The notes: generated from the letters alone by a model not told the origin. DNA of 64,000 bases from Dichetophora obliterata (GCA_963920525.1 OY986436.1:184839496-184903495), one strand, 5' to 3'; counted from the first letter of the stretch, positions 47,267 to 58,969 are shown. Made by a program: numbers and translations.

Positions 47267-47445
47267 TACACGCAGAAAATTTATAACGCTTACCCAAACA
47301 AACTCTGCTGGCAATATATTATTGTTTGCAACATATTGAGAGCACATGGAACTTTGCAGAAATATCTGCTCTCACTCTTTTTTTGCAGATATGTTTTGTA
47401 AATTTATCTCTCTCTCTCTCTTAATGTGCAATAACGTAATGTTTG

Positions 47446-47832
47446 GGAGTGAGCAATTATTGTTCGCATTAAGCAGTTACGCAAACATTATATGTTTGCA
47501 CCTAAAAATTAACTATTCAGGTACAACCAAACATTGTTTGCTTTATGCAGTTATCCAAATATAAGATTTTTGCACCTAAATAAGGAAATGTTCAGGTACA
47601 AACAAACATTGTTTGTATCAAGCAGCAGCCAGAAAATTACATTTTTGCACATAAAAACAAAATGTTGAGGTACAAACAAACATTGTTTGCATGAAGCAGT
47701 TACCCGAACATTGCATGTTTGCATCTTAAAAAGGAATTGTTCAGGTACAAACAAACATTGTTTGCATCGTCCAGTTATCGAATATAATATTTTTGTACCT
47801 AAATACGGAAATGTTCAGGTACAAACAAACAT
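47446..47832. repeat. 75-bp tandem repeats
   Basis: The block GTACAAACAAACATTGTTTG starts at 47521, 47596, 47670, 47745 and 47819, a period of 74-75 bp. Each unit also has a GCAGTTA block and a TTTGCACCTAAA block. Confidence 0.9.
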
Positions 47833-47904
47833 TTTATTTATTTAACATTTATTTTTTAGCTGATACTTTATAAAAAGAGTTTTAATTAAGTTCACCCTCG
47901 AACA

Positions 47905-48455
47905 TTAATAACGCCTATTAATAACGCCTTCAATACTTAACGCTGTCCTCTTGTTGTTGTATGCGCTCCATAATTTTCCGCGTGCTGCGCTGCTCTTAAT
48001 TGATGGGATATAGTACGCAGACTCAACTTCGCTTTTAAATAACGCAACTATGCTTTGTGACAATATTTGAAAATCCTCTTTCCGAAGTCTAAAACAAAAT
48101 TCAACTTTTGATCAGGAAATTATTATTAAAATTAACATAACTTACAATCTATTAGGAAAAATTTGGAGACACTCATCAATTACAGCTTTGGCAATATTGA
48201 TCCTGTCTTTATTTTGCAAGGGCTGGTTTTTTTCAAAAATTTTCCAATAACTGCTATATTTTCGATGCAGCTCGTATCAGGATAAAGTGTCTTGTTTTAT
48301 TTGAACTACTGGAGCTCCTTAACGGCAAACTGAAACTAAAAATATTAACAACCAATACATATGTACATACCTGCAGCAATAAAGGCATCATAAGAATATG
48401 GCTCAGGATTATCGACAAATATTTTGTCTCCACCATAAGCGCCTTGAATAAGCAT
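47905..48455 (-). pseudogene. Three-exon gene inside a TIR element, one internal TGA
   Basis: The reading is complement of 48371-48455, 48146-48317 and 47905-48088. The ATG at 48455 begins MLIQGAYGGDKIFVDNPEPY. Intron 1 (53 nt, GTATGT...TTAAG) and intron 2 (57 nt, GTAAGT...TTTTAG) have canonical borders and their removal keeps one frame for 441 nt, 146 residues. Exon 2 holds YSSYWKIFEKNQPLQNKDRI and IDECLQIFPNR. Exon 3 holds DFQILSQSIVALFKSEVES, AYYIPSIKS and RGKLWSAYNNKR. The only defect is TGA at 48277-48279. I recall similar YYIP...GKLW/LY motifs in uncharacterised insect proteins but cannot name the family. Whether it was a captured host gene or the element's own accessory gene is open. 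Confidence 0.7.
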
Positions 48456-49068
48456 TTTTATTAAGTTATTTAATACGAAATCTTAATGTAAATAATGAAA
48501 TAATAACAAATTAACAATTTATTACAAATTACTTACGTTCGTAATAATTTCAGCTACAGCAAATAATTTTCAGCTTCTTTAACACAATTAACTTTTCACA
48601 ACATTGCCAAATTTCGATATGACGCTGCAACGTTGCCAAGCTTCGGGCTTTCTCGTTTCTCTCATTTGTTGTAAATATTTATCTTTCAGATGCAAACAAA
48701 TGTTGTTTGGAGTCAGAAATTATTACCATACTGCTCTCTTTTCACTCTTTAAATTTTAAACAAAGTATGTTAGGATCCGAACAAGATTTATTTGGAACAA
48801 TATTTTCCAATATATTTCGTTTGTATCTGAACAAATTATTGCTAGGACCAAACAATAAATACAGAAAAAGTTTATTGAAACTAAACATTATACATTTTTA
48901 ATTAACTTTTTCTGCAAAGCCTCTCTCAGTTTAGGTGTCACAAACATATTTTCTTTCAGTCTGAACAAATTCTTGATAAATTTAAACAAAACTTTGTTTG
49001 CAACATCATCCACAAACATATTTTGTTTACCTCTAAACATATTAAAATCCTAGATTTTTCTCCGTGTA

Positions 49069-51831
49069 AACATTAAATTTTTTCGTTTTGCTAACATAAA
49101 ATATATCACAATTTAAATTTTTATTGTAGTCTGGCAAACAAAATAAAAATCAAATATTGGCAAATATTTCATATTTTGGCAAAATAGCTTTTTTAATATT
49201 TACGAATCGTTGCTAAATCATGACTTTCTCCCGATAGCAAATTTGAAAACGAATCGTAAAGGAAACTCTTTACCAAGCAAGCTGTCCGAGATTGAGGATT
49301 CGTTTCGAATTTGTTTGGCTTATTGGGAAATTATGTAATTGGTGTTTGTGTTTTTTGGCGGGTGTTTATTTAGGTACTAAAATAAAAGAAAAATCCATCC
49401 AAGGAAAAACTATTGTTGTCAAGGGTGGAGGAGGTGTGGGGGGTAGTTAAAAACTTGTCATCGTATTTTATGCACGACCTCTTAACAGCTTGACTTAATG
49501 AAGCATTAAGCAAATAATATTGTCATCAACAGATGGCCAGCCTTGAGTTTTTAAATCCAAAAAAAAAAGACACTTAAGCTGAGAAATTGTTATTGGTGGC
49601 ATGGAAAACACTAACAATAAAGTTATAAATAACCACTTACTGAGTTAATATAAGATAACTTTGGTTTCAAAACTAGTAATGGAAATTTATAATATATACG
49701 CATATAAGCGAGCGCTAAGTGAGGCGTAAATGCAAAAATCTTTTCATAAATAAATGTTGTAAGGCGAAAGTTGTAAAACTTCGTGAAAAATTTTATTACT
49801 TTTTAAAGTTATGAGCGGCTATAATTTAACATAGATTTTTATTGAAATTTCCGATAAAAACAAGGGACCACACAAATATTACCAATCAATAAACAATATA
49901 ACTGTAGTTAAAGGCCAATTAATAATTTTGCACAGTTATGGATTTGGCCTCCTCTTCATAAGCAAGATTTTCCACTGACTGCGCTAATGCTTTACACCCA
50001 CAAAATGCATGATGTCTTTATTAGTTTTTTATGGTTTGTTGACCTCATTTCCACTTATGCTTGAATTTTCTATGCAAAAAGTGAGTAAAAGCAAATATAT
50101 CCGCGAATAAAACTCTTGGCATTAAATGTTTGTGGAGGTAAACACAAAAATTTCATGAATAAAGCGCAATTAGTTACATTTTTGCAAGGTTATGATTTTA
50201 TGAGCTTTAGGTCAAGTAATTTTATGAAAGAAAGCAACACCAACAACATAAAATCATAACCTTGTGAAATCATTAAAAGGTCACAAATTAAATATAGTTA
50301 CATTTTTGTTTCAAGTAATCAAAAAACTATTCTATAACACCTTACTACAGCACTTTTCATACACGAAGTAAACCATGTACACATGAATAGAATGTCAGGA
50401 TTTTTTTTTAAAAAGACTTTTAAGTTTCAAGAATCAATTGTTAAAAACAATTTAATTAAATACTTTTAACCTTCAAAATATAATATTGGTATTGAAATCA
50501 CTAAAAGGTCACAAGTTAATTATATTTACATTTTTGTTTCAAGTAATCAAAAAACCATTCTATAGATGTATTGTCACTTCATATAAAAGAGGTTTTCCTC
50601 TCTCATTTTATACCGTATTGTCATGTTTTGAAGATTTTAAGTATTTAAAAAAATATTTCCTATAATTGCTGTGCGGTGTATTAGATATAAGAAAAAATTA
50701 TTTGTGATAGAAATAAGGTAATATGTTGTATGTCAAGGGCGATAGGCAATTTTAATATATGTTATTTGTTAAAATGGGATAGTTTCAAGGTGCATATAAT
50801 CGAAGTTTTTGAAAGCATTAGGGTAATTCACGATCTTGTGCGTCATTGCAAATGAGTTTTTGCAAGGGTAATTTTTTGTGGGCACATCTCGAATTATTTC
50901 TTCCAACCAGTTTTTATTGGCATTTTCCCTTTTAATTTTCTTTTTTAAAACTTCCCCCATTTGTTTACCACTTCTTTCTTTTATTATAAATTGAACTTTT
51001 TTTGCAGCTTAAAATTTAAACAATGAAAATAACTGCTCAATGAACGGTGTTCAAAAAGGTGATGGTGATCGGTGGTGGTTTTCAATGCAAAATGTACACA
51101 TTCATTCTCAGTAGCGTCATGCACTTTTATTAGCGTTATGTTATAGAAAATGCATCAATGTTTCGAATACATATCAAAACTTTTTGTATTTGTAAAACCA
51201 GTCAATTTTGCATTTGCAAGAATGCATCAATATCGTGAATTAACCTATTGTTTTAATCTAAGACTTTTTAAGCTCCAATACGTAATGTTTAAAATAGAGA
51301 CAGCGCCGAAGGAGCAAGATCACATGATATCCATTTCTAAAAAGCATTATATTTCATTTCTGAATCTTTGCGCATTGAAATAAAAATTAGAATAATGACC
51401 CAAACATACAATATTTCTATTCCAATATGAATTTTTTTTAAAAAACAAAGAATCCAAAGAGAATAAGAGCAAATATTAAGTGAAAACTGTATAAAACTAT
51501 AAAATATTGCTCTTTATATAAGACTTTATTTAAACCTTTTACATAAGAAATAAATATTTTTATATCTGTTTATACGAAAAAAACTTCTTACAACTTATAT
51601 TTGTAGGTGAATTTGTAAATTCACATTGCTTCCAGCAAAAGATAACGTTATTAGGTGCAATAAACAAATTATTTAAAAAGCAGATTTGTCTTTACACAAA
51701 TATTTCAAATATAATGAAGCTTTAAGAAAACTATAAAACAAAAACAATTTTTCGACTTTTAAGTTAAAGTTGCATATTATTTCCGCTATTTCATAAGTTT
51801 TTTGGCAATTAATCACTTTTAGTTATTTTAG
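49069..51831. other. Intergenic or intronic DNA
   Basis: No coding sequence is recognised. A near-duplicate block TCACTAAAAGGTCACAAGTTAA (seen as TCATTAAAAGGTCACAAATTAA at 50270 and again at 50498), followed by TTACATTTTTGTTTCAAGTAATC, occurs twice about 228 bp apart. Confidence 0.5.
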
Positions 51832-52860
51832 TTATAAAAACTCATTGCCGGGGTTCTTAAACCATTTCACGCCGAGTTTTAAACGGCCGTACCAACAGTT
51901 GAGAGTTACTATTCTAGAATAATTAGCACCCAATAAACTCGAATCTGTGGCCAAAATTTTTCTACCGCTTATAGTTTCGCCAGGGGTCGGTGTTCGAATA
52001 GACGAACAGTATCGGTTGGCGGAGATTAAAATAACATATACTTTATGGATATCTTCTGCAGTTATCAACAAAATATATTTAAAAATATTAAAAAAATACG
52101 ACTGTTTTGTTATTAATATTAGGTATTATTATTTATTATAATATAAGTTAATGATACTTATTAAATCAATTAACCATTTGTGGTAGGCGTCACAACACAT
52201 TCTCCGTGTTGGTTTGTGGTAAATTTTGCGCGTTTGGCTTTTTTATCAGGCTGCACAATAACAATACCTTGTTGAACGTTTGAACAAACTGTATATCGTT
52301 GTGTTGCATGGCATATCTCTTAGTTTTGGCGACAATCGGGTCATACACACCGGTATCGAAAAAATTGGAAGAATTATCGGAATGCTCTTTATCACTGAGC
52401 TTGCGTTGAATTTCGAGTTGACGCTGTTCCAATGTCTCCAAACATTCACAATTTTTAATGGTAAGTCACCCACCTCAGACACTTTCTCCCATTGCACTGC
52501 TGAAAATGCTGAAAAAAGAATTCTGACGGCAATGTTTACTTATGTGTGGGCTCAACAGTAGTTCAACGTCTTATATATCACCAGACCCTTCAACATTTGG
52601 CACTGCAATTTTCGCCGATGTATTAATAGTAGCAGCAATGCGAGCTTACTTTCAAGCATTTGTTATCATGGCAGGTGTCCTTACAACGGACAATCTCAAA
52701 TGTTACTGCTCAATTTCCTCTTCATCAGCTTATCCATAAAAAACCTCAAAGGAATAGCGATCACTGTTTCTACGTCCTCGTCGGTATCGCTCTTTTGTAA
52801 CGCATCTATAATTTCCTGCACACAAAGTGCTTTATGACAACGAATTACTAAAGACCCGCT
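51832..52860 (-). other. Possible decayed coding region, unidentified
   Basis: The minus strand shows consecutive coding-like pieces: QEIIDALQKSDTDEDVETVI (about 52760-52820), LEQRQLEIQRKLSDKEHSDN with VYDPIVAKTKRYAMQHNDIQ (52270-52441), and a 79-residue frame at 51832-52071 with ANRYCSSIRTPTPGETISGR and LNCWYGRLKLGVKW. Local GC is higher than in the flanks. Stops and frame changes separate the pieces. The first piece has the acidic style of a transposase N-terminus, but I cannot name a family. Confidence 0.35.
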
Positions 52861-53059
52861 AGGATTCGATTCGATATAAAATTTATTTAATATATTCTTT
52901 GTTACTTTTATTATTCTTTTACAAGAAAATTCCCCAAAAAGATTTACTAATTTACAAATTCACTTAAATGGATGCACACAATGTCTTTCAAGTAATAATA
53001 CAAAACTGAAATATACATGTTCTGATATAAAGTTATAATACGAGATACTTGGTGTCAAC

Positions 53060-53900
53060 AAACAAACAGTCCCAGCGTCTTTAAACCCACGTTACAGTTG
53101 GCAATACCTCCTTCGAGTTTGTGAAGGACTTTGGTTTGTGAACCAACGACATCAGCATTGAGATCAAATGAAGAATAACTCTTGCCAACGGGTGTTACTT
53201 TGAGCTCAGTAGGCAATTGAGAAGCAGACGAAAATCCTCTCTCGTCCTCTCTCGACGAACGAAAAACACGCTCTATAAATCGCTCATCATGCCCGTCCTA
53301 CTTTAGGCATCACAAACCTGGGCATAAGCAGTTCAGATGAAAAGACTTTAGGAGCCTTCGAGAGAAATATTCTTCGTAAGTTCAGGACTAATCTGCGTGA
53401 ATAGCGAATACGGTGGAATGATGAACTATATGAGCTGTGTTATATGCTGACATCGACATAGGCCGCATTCTAGCCGAAAAAGTGCTCAAGTAGCGAAGTA
53501 GCATAAAATATTTTCGCTATATAAATTGTGACATCTCAAGGAACATGTTCTGTGAGAGCATACCATTCAGCCCGAAAGTTGTGGAACAGTTCTTGAGCAC
53601 TTTTTCGGCTAGAATGCGGCCATAGTCAAGCGCATTAAAATCGAGCGGCTTCGCTGGCTAGGTAATGTTCAACGTATGAAAGACGATGCTCCAGTGAAGA
53701 AAATATTCGATTCGATACCCAGTGACGGTCAACGCAGAAGAGGCCGACCGCATCTTCGTTGGAAAGATTAAGTAGACGACAACCTGACGAAGCTTAGAAT
53801 TTCCAACTGGCGCCAGCAAGCGAGAGACAGAAATGGCTGGCTCAAATTCTTAGATGAGGCCAAGACCTACATACGGTTGTAGCGCTAACTAAGTAAGTAA
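53060..53900 (+). pseudogene. RTE-type LINE reverse transcriptase C-terminus, split by a MITE
   Basis: Pieces in order: FEFVKDFG, RITLANGCYFELSRQLRSR, YKSLIMPVLL, REIFFVSSGLICVNSE (53340-53400), a 161-bp insertion, then VKRIKIERLRWLGNVQRM, PSDGQRRRGRPHLRWKD and ISNWRQQARDRNGWLKFLDE, ending LDEAKTYIRL with a stop. This is the C-terminal third of an RTE-clade reverse transcriptase. The part after the insertion has only one in-frame stop (TAG after LRWKD). The short AAGT tail that follows is typical of RTE ends. Confidence 0.85.
53461..53621. mobile_element. 161-bp MITE with perfect 30-bp TIRs
   Basis: The first 30 bases (GGCCGCATTCTAGCCGAAAA...) and the last 30 are exact reverse complements. 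ATA is duplicated on both sides (53458-53460, 53622-53624), and the interrupted RTE frame continues correctly if one ATA is counted. A 3-bp duplication suggests a PIF/Harbinger-like mover, though the usual TWA target is not seen. Confidence 0.95.
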
Positions 53901-53911
53901 GTAAGTAAAAG
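53883..53911 (+). repeat. (AAGT)n tail of the RTE element
   Basis: CTAACTAAGTAAGTAAGTAAG follows shortly after the RTE stop. RTE-clade LINEs end in short tandem repeats rather than poly-A. Confidence 0.7.
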
Positions 53912-55530
53912 TAATTCGCTACACACTCTTTATTTAAGCTCTTCGGTCGCTTTAATCATTTTTATAACTGCAATTTTATACGTTTATCAATCAAATAATT
54001 GCCAGTTTTGTTGCCAAAATGTACATTGCTCAACGCCAGTGTATGAGGGTATATGTTTAGTAAAATAGGCCTCACGATAGTTCTAAACTTGGATAACTTC
54101 AATGATCGGCTGATACTGATATGGAACTAAATGGATCGAGAAATGTTGCTTGCAATTAATTTTTCAAATGTTGTTCAAATGAAGAGAAAATGAAAAGATG
54201 TGAATAAACAACCAGATTCCACTAGGATAATAACAATATACAATTTATCGAAACCAAAAAAAGAAATTTCCAGGTATATTTAAGTTGTTATTGCACTTTA
54301 CCCCAGTGACTTTCCTTAGGATATCAGTAATGTGATGTTTCACAAGGAAAATTAGAATCTTAAAATCGTTTGCATAAAAATGTGACGTGTTAGGAAAAAT
54401 CTTAGGAGCGTATGTTCTTCAGTTTGTTGATTTATCTATAATCGACTTTCAAATGTCATGTGCTTTTTTGCTGTTGTGCTGTGTTATTAAAACAAATGAC
54501 TTAAGAAACAAACTTGTTGGCAACTCATAAAAAGTACAACAAATCTAAATAAAGCGCTTTTGTTTTCTATGAAGTTTTTTTTTAGCAAAAAATTGCACAT
54601 ACATTGACAACAGTAGCAAAGTATCGACAAGAGCAGCATATAGCAAATATCATTGAATTATTGCGTAGGTTTTGTGCTGCTAAATTTATTTTTTTAATTT
54701 GACTATTTATTGGTTTCTTTTAAGATGTTGTCTCAAGACTAATCGCAAGCTTAAGACAATAGCTTAATAAATTTAGAGCCAAGTCTGTGTTTTTATGTTA
54801 TTATATTCTTTACGACTTGTTTCTTAATTTTTAACATTTTTGAAAATGTTAAGCAAGCAACAAAAATTTTTAAGTTCATTAAAGCTTGTCTGGAAACATT
54901 TTCCATAACATTTAATTTATTTTTTTATTGGATAAAGTAATTCCAACAGCTAGATAGCACGGCCACCAGCAGCGTTAATTTATGCCACGCAATCAAGAGC
55001 ATATTTTTCATGCAACAACAACAAAACGTGTGGACATAACATCTTAATTAATTTATATATCATGAACTTAAAAAAAAAAAAAATTAATTCGTCGACATAT
55101 GTTGTGCTGTCACCATGTTTTAGTGTAAGCAGTCTTTTAAGGAATATATTGCGGAGTTGAAAGTTACACAAAAAACATTAAAAAAGTTGGAAATTTAGTT
55201 TTTTCTAAATTTAAAATGTACTTTTTGACTGAGTATGAAGTTGCTTTCTTTAATCTTAGTGTGCTTCAAAAATAAATATTTTAGTGTATTAACTATAAAA
55301 TAATCATAACAGAACAATTTAATAAATATATTTTCGCAAGAGAAATATATTTATATACTGGTGCAACTATTTTGTAATCGGAAATTTATGCCATTGAGGA
55401 ATGTATAATAAACAAAGTTGAATACCAGGTAACAGCACATCAAAACTACAAAATGACCTCTTTTCTGCAAGTTTATGACTAACATAAAAAGTAAAACAAC
55501 CTGTGTAATAATTTTGGATAAACTAAGTAT
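53912..55530. other. No recognisable feature
   Basis: AT-rich intergenic or intronic DNA without supported genes or repeats. Confidence 0.5.
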
Positions 55531-55535
55531 GGATA

Positions 55536-55878
55536 AACTGTCTAACTTAGACAGTTTATGTCACTTTTGCCATAAAATACCCCATTGTGAGGCGTAGAAA
55601 AAATAGTCCTTTTCAGCGAGGGTTAAAGATAGTTTGGTCAAAATTTATCAGAAACAAAAAATAAATTGTATATTAATGAGGGTACTTGTCGCTCCAATAT
55701 TCAATACAATTATGAAGTTATTTCCTTTTTAGTGCAGTATAAAACGTTGTTATGGATAAACTGTCTAACTTAGACAGTTCACTTAATTGTAGTGAATATT
55801 GCAGCGACAAGTTTGTTTCTGATAAATTTTGACCAAACTATCTTTAACCCTCGCTGTATTTTATGGCAAAAGTGAGCA
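55536..55878. repeat. Inverted repeat with a duplicated palindrome
   Basis: A 42-bp perfect inverted repeat (55614-55655 against 55815-55856) is extended by a second matching block, CACTTTTGCCATAAAATA (55562-55579 against 55858-55875). The near-palindrome AACTGTCTAA-C-TTAGACAGTT (21 bp) occurs at 55536-55556 and again at 55759-55779. Confidence 0.85.
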
Positions 55879-56286
55879 TTAATTAAAAAAACATTTTTAA
55901 GGTACATAACAGTGTTTGGTACCCTACGAAATAAGATAAAATTCTGCATCCCTAGGGGAAAAAATGTTGAAAAATATTGTACCGTTTTCCCGCAATGCAC
56001 TTTAAAATTCGTAATTTTTTTTACTTGCTGTGACAAACGTCACGTTTATCTGCAATTTTGAAAGTATTTTATTGTACATTGTTTTAAAGAAATTACATAG
56101 AACTATGACAAAACTTCTTGTTAAGGCATTTAAGCAACACGAAACCAATTTTTTGGTGAAATAGTGTTTCTAGTACATATTTATTTTTTAATTTTAATTT
56201 ACTATAAAAAAAATTTGTATTGTTATTCATATAGATATGAGTGGAAAAGAAGTGAGGGAAAACTGTTTTGATTATGGTAAGCTATG

Positions 56287-56330
56287 GGAGGGCCGTAGCC
56301 AGGAATTACCAATGGTGGGGGTTTTGATGA
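56287..56330 (+). other. Possible hAT terminus
   Basis: GAGGGCCGTAGCCAGGAATT followed by GGTGGGGGTTTTGA resembles hAT ends of the CAGGGCCGTAGCCAGG type. No partner end found. Confidence 0.3.
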
Positions 56331-56809
56331 ACATTTCTTTTATTCAAAATGAAAAAATGAAAATGAGAAGAAGTAAAAAAACTTTTATATTATTTATTTT
56401 TAAACTACTGTTATGCACTTCGTTTTTTATTGAATTGTTGCTTAAAATGAGCTATCAAACATAATTGAATGAATGGTACCAGAGTTGTGATATTTTACTT
56501 TTCGAAAAAATGCAAAATTTTCAAAAAAACTTCACTTGCGGCTCTGGCATAGTCTTAAACTATTTTGTGCAAATAATTACAAAAACAAAAATTAAAATAA
56601 AAAAATTAAAGCTATTTATTAATTTCTAACGGTTAACGCAATGAACGTTTTAAAACAGTTTAACATTGCGACGGACCTCTTGTATGTTCCAGTGGACAAT
56701 TAGAGTAAAAATGATAACTATTATCGAGCGTTATGATTTTCAATTTATAATATTTATAACTTTCAATTCCAATATTTCTTGTAGAAATTACATTTATAAT
56801 TTTTAGGTT

Positions 56810-57052
56810 ATGTGCAATGGTGATAGAATTATATCTTCATGCATACGGCCAATTGGCCAGCTCTCCGGAGAAGCTCAAGGGGCCAGCAATAAAGATGTCA
56901 GACGCTTCAGGGAATTTTTTACAAGAAAGACGTCAAGAACATATACAAATACAGACCTTACACATAGATTGCTATTATCATCTGTCCCAGTCTTGAAGTA
57001 TATAAGCCAACTATCTATATATAAGAAGCGAAAATTACTACAGAAGCTCCTT
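56810..57052 (+). pseudogene. TE-associated protein fragment (GQLS-EAQ-NKD motif)
   Basis: The frame reads IRPIGQLSGEAQGASNKDVR, FREFFTRKTSRTYTNTDL, HRLLLSSVPVL and ends at TGA. I recall a conserved C-terminal segment of this form (GQLSEEAQEARNKD, then FxRKxSRxxTNxDL, then SSDP) in many uncharacterised insect proteins that behave like DNA-transposon proteins. A splice acceptor-like TTTTTAG lies directly upstream of the ATG (56804), so this may be a terminal exon. No upstream exon was recognised. The Ser-Val-Pro in place of Ser-Asp-Pro suggests decay. Confidence 0.55.
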
Positions 57053-57059
57053 TGAAATG

Positions 57060-57690
57060 CTCAAAATACCTAAGTGAAAATTCAGATTCTGAATTAAGAA
57101 AAAATTTATAAAAAAAAATCAAAGTTATTTGTTTATTTGTTTATTCTGTTTTATTTTTAATATCCATGCAAACATGATAAAACAAGGAAAAAGTAAGTAA
57201 CAGCAAAGAAAAATTCTTTGCCAGAAAGATTTAATTCTGAAAAAGTTTGTAAAGTCAAGGAGTTTTCTTTGTTTTATTAAAGAGTTTGTCTTCATAGACA
57301 TACTTTAATTGAACTTTGTTTTTCGTTGCTTGTATTTTTTATATGTCTTTCGTACATAATTTTCTGTAAATTGAGTGAAAATGCTTTTTTGAGTTTTAGA
57401 AAATAATAAACAAAGACATGTTCAAATTTTAATTTTACATAATACTCTTTTATTGTATTCTTCTTAGCAAAAATATTCATAGCAAAAGAAATTTTCTTGC
57501 GCATACTTCAAGAAGCTCCTTTTTCTCATAGAAAAGAATATCAACTCTGTTTTTTCAATAATTCAATTGATAATTCAATAAAATTTTGCCTTTGCCACAA
57601 AGAAGTTTTGTCTTTGCACACGTTTTAACCAACAAAAGTCCTTGCGGCAAAGTGAGTTTTCTTTGGTTTTACATACTATTTTTCTCGGTG
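57060..57690. mobile_element. TIR element with one clear end
   Basis: The right end reads, in reverse complement, CACCGAGAAAAATAG with TA outside (57691-57692), like the 47269 element. The left end near 57065 is degenerate. The interior mirrors AAAGAAAATT/TTCTTTGCC blocks in both halves. Confidence 0.45.
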
Positions 57691-57692
57691 TA

Positions 57693-58143
57693 GTTAAATA
57701 AACTAAATTTATTTCTTACAAATACAAATAAGCAATTTGGTATGGCAATTTTGGCAGTAAGGTATGTAGGCGTTGCAGTTTACTTAGAATTTTAATTTTT
57801 TGTGGGGGTTAGTAAATTTGAGTTATAAATTATTTTGAGTTATAATATGATTTTAGCTTAATAGGTTCTGGTTAATCTTAATAGATAATTTAGATTAATA
57901 GGTTCTGAGATAATGCAAATGTCATCCAAAAATCGAAATGAGCGCACAGTGTTTCGCTTTATACAAGTTAGTTGGAGAATATTATTTTGTAGATTTTTTT
58001 AGTAGTTTTCGATATTTAAGATAGGAAAGATAAACAAAAAGTATTTCAGAAATTTTGGACAAGTGGGCTTGCAGCTCCCATACAACTTAAACACATTTTG
58101 CGCTATAACTTAGAAATTGCTACAATCAAAGATAGACGTCAAA
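57693..58143. other. No recognisable feature
   Basis: A short direct repeat (TTAATAGGTTCTG, near 57858 and 57897) is the only structure seen. Confidence 0.5.
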
Positions 58144-58145
58144 TA

Positions 58146-58918
58146 TGGGCATTTTCACAGTCGAGAACGCGACATTCGTACGCCTTTACGGTGCAAAATC
58201 ATAAAGAAAACGTAAAACAATTTTTTTTTATCTTTTTATTTTTCGATAGCATTTTAGTAGATTTTATGGTTAAAACAAAACATAGGTTCTGTGTGTTTTA
58301 GGTTTCCAATATATAAGCAATACACATGGGATTTAGCACGCGACAAAAAATGGAACTCGTTTTCGACTGCATCTAGAAAAATGCAGAAATCTGCGAAACG
58401 AAACAACACATTTCAACACGACTTATTTTAAACTTAAATGGATTAATGTGACTTCCTAGTGATAGTTGTCACGTTGAAATACTTGTATTAGTTTTTTTGT
58501 TTTAAGCATTAGTTTAATTAAGCACGCGACATTTATCACGCAATATTTTTTCCATGGCAGTTTAATGGGGTAATTAAGTAATTAGGTAGTTAAGTAATTA
58601 TGTAATTTAGTAATTAAAAAACAGATCTAGTATATTTTCCTTTCTCTGCTTCAACCCTTATTTCATTTTCTTAAGCCAATGCCTTCCATTTTTACTAAAA
58701 CCAAAAAGCTTACGAAATATTTACTAAACATATACGAAAAAGAAAAACTATATTTGTGAAATAGTGCCGACGATTTAATCATCATGGTTAATATATTTAT
58801 GTATAAATTGCTTAAATTTATAAAATTAAAATGTTTATCTTATATAATATCATTAAATACTACGTTTTTAAAATTTTTAATTTTGTGGTCACGGTTGACT
58901 TCTCTGTGGAAATGCCCA
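58146..58918. mobile_element. 773-bp MITE, TGGGCATTTCC family, copy 2
   Basis: The left end TGGGCATTTTCACAG and right end (reverse complement TGGGCATTTCCACAG) differ by one base; left TA is present (58144-58145) and the right flank is GA, probably mutated. Same termini as 38131-38832. GCACGCGACA occurs at 58336 and 58520 inside. Confidence 0.75.
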
Positions 58919-58969
58919 GATATTATTACTAAACACTCGATTTTACTCTTGAAAGTAGGCGTCACTGAA

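Larger units (their letters stand above)
47269..49066. mobile_element. 1.8-kb TA-flanked TIR element carrying a spliced gene
   Basis: The left end CACGCAGAAAATTTA and right end (reverse complement CACGGAGAAAAATCTA) are inverted repeats, and TA lies outside both (47267-47268, 49067-49068). The left part is a 75-bp tandem array, the middle encodes a three-exon gene on the minus strand, and the right part again has AACAAAT-type blocks (AACAAATGTTGTTTGGA, AACAAAACTTTGTTTGC). The termini and TSD suggest Tc1/mariner-type mobilisation. I see no DDE/D transposase. Confidence 0.8.

Noticed and set aside
47446..47832. Regularly spaced repeats that could suggest a CRISPR array
   Set aside because: The spacers are also conserved (a whole 75-bp unit repeats), and the window is eukaryotic.
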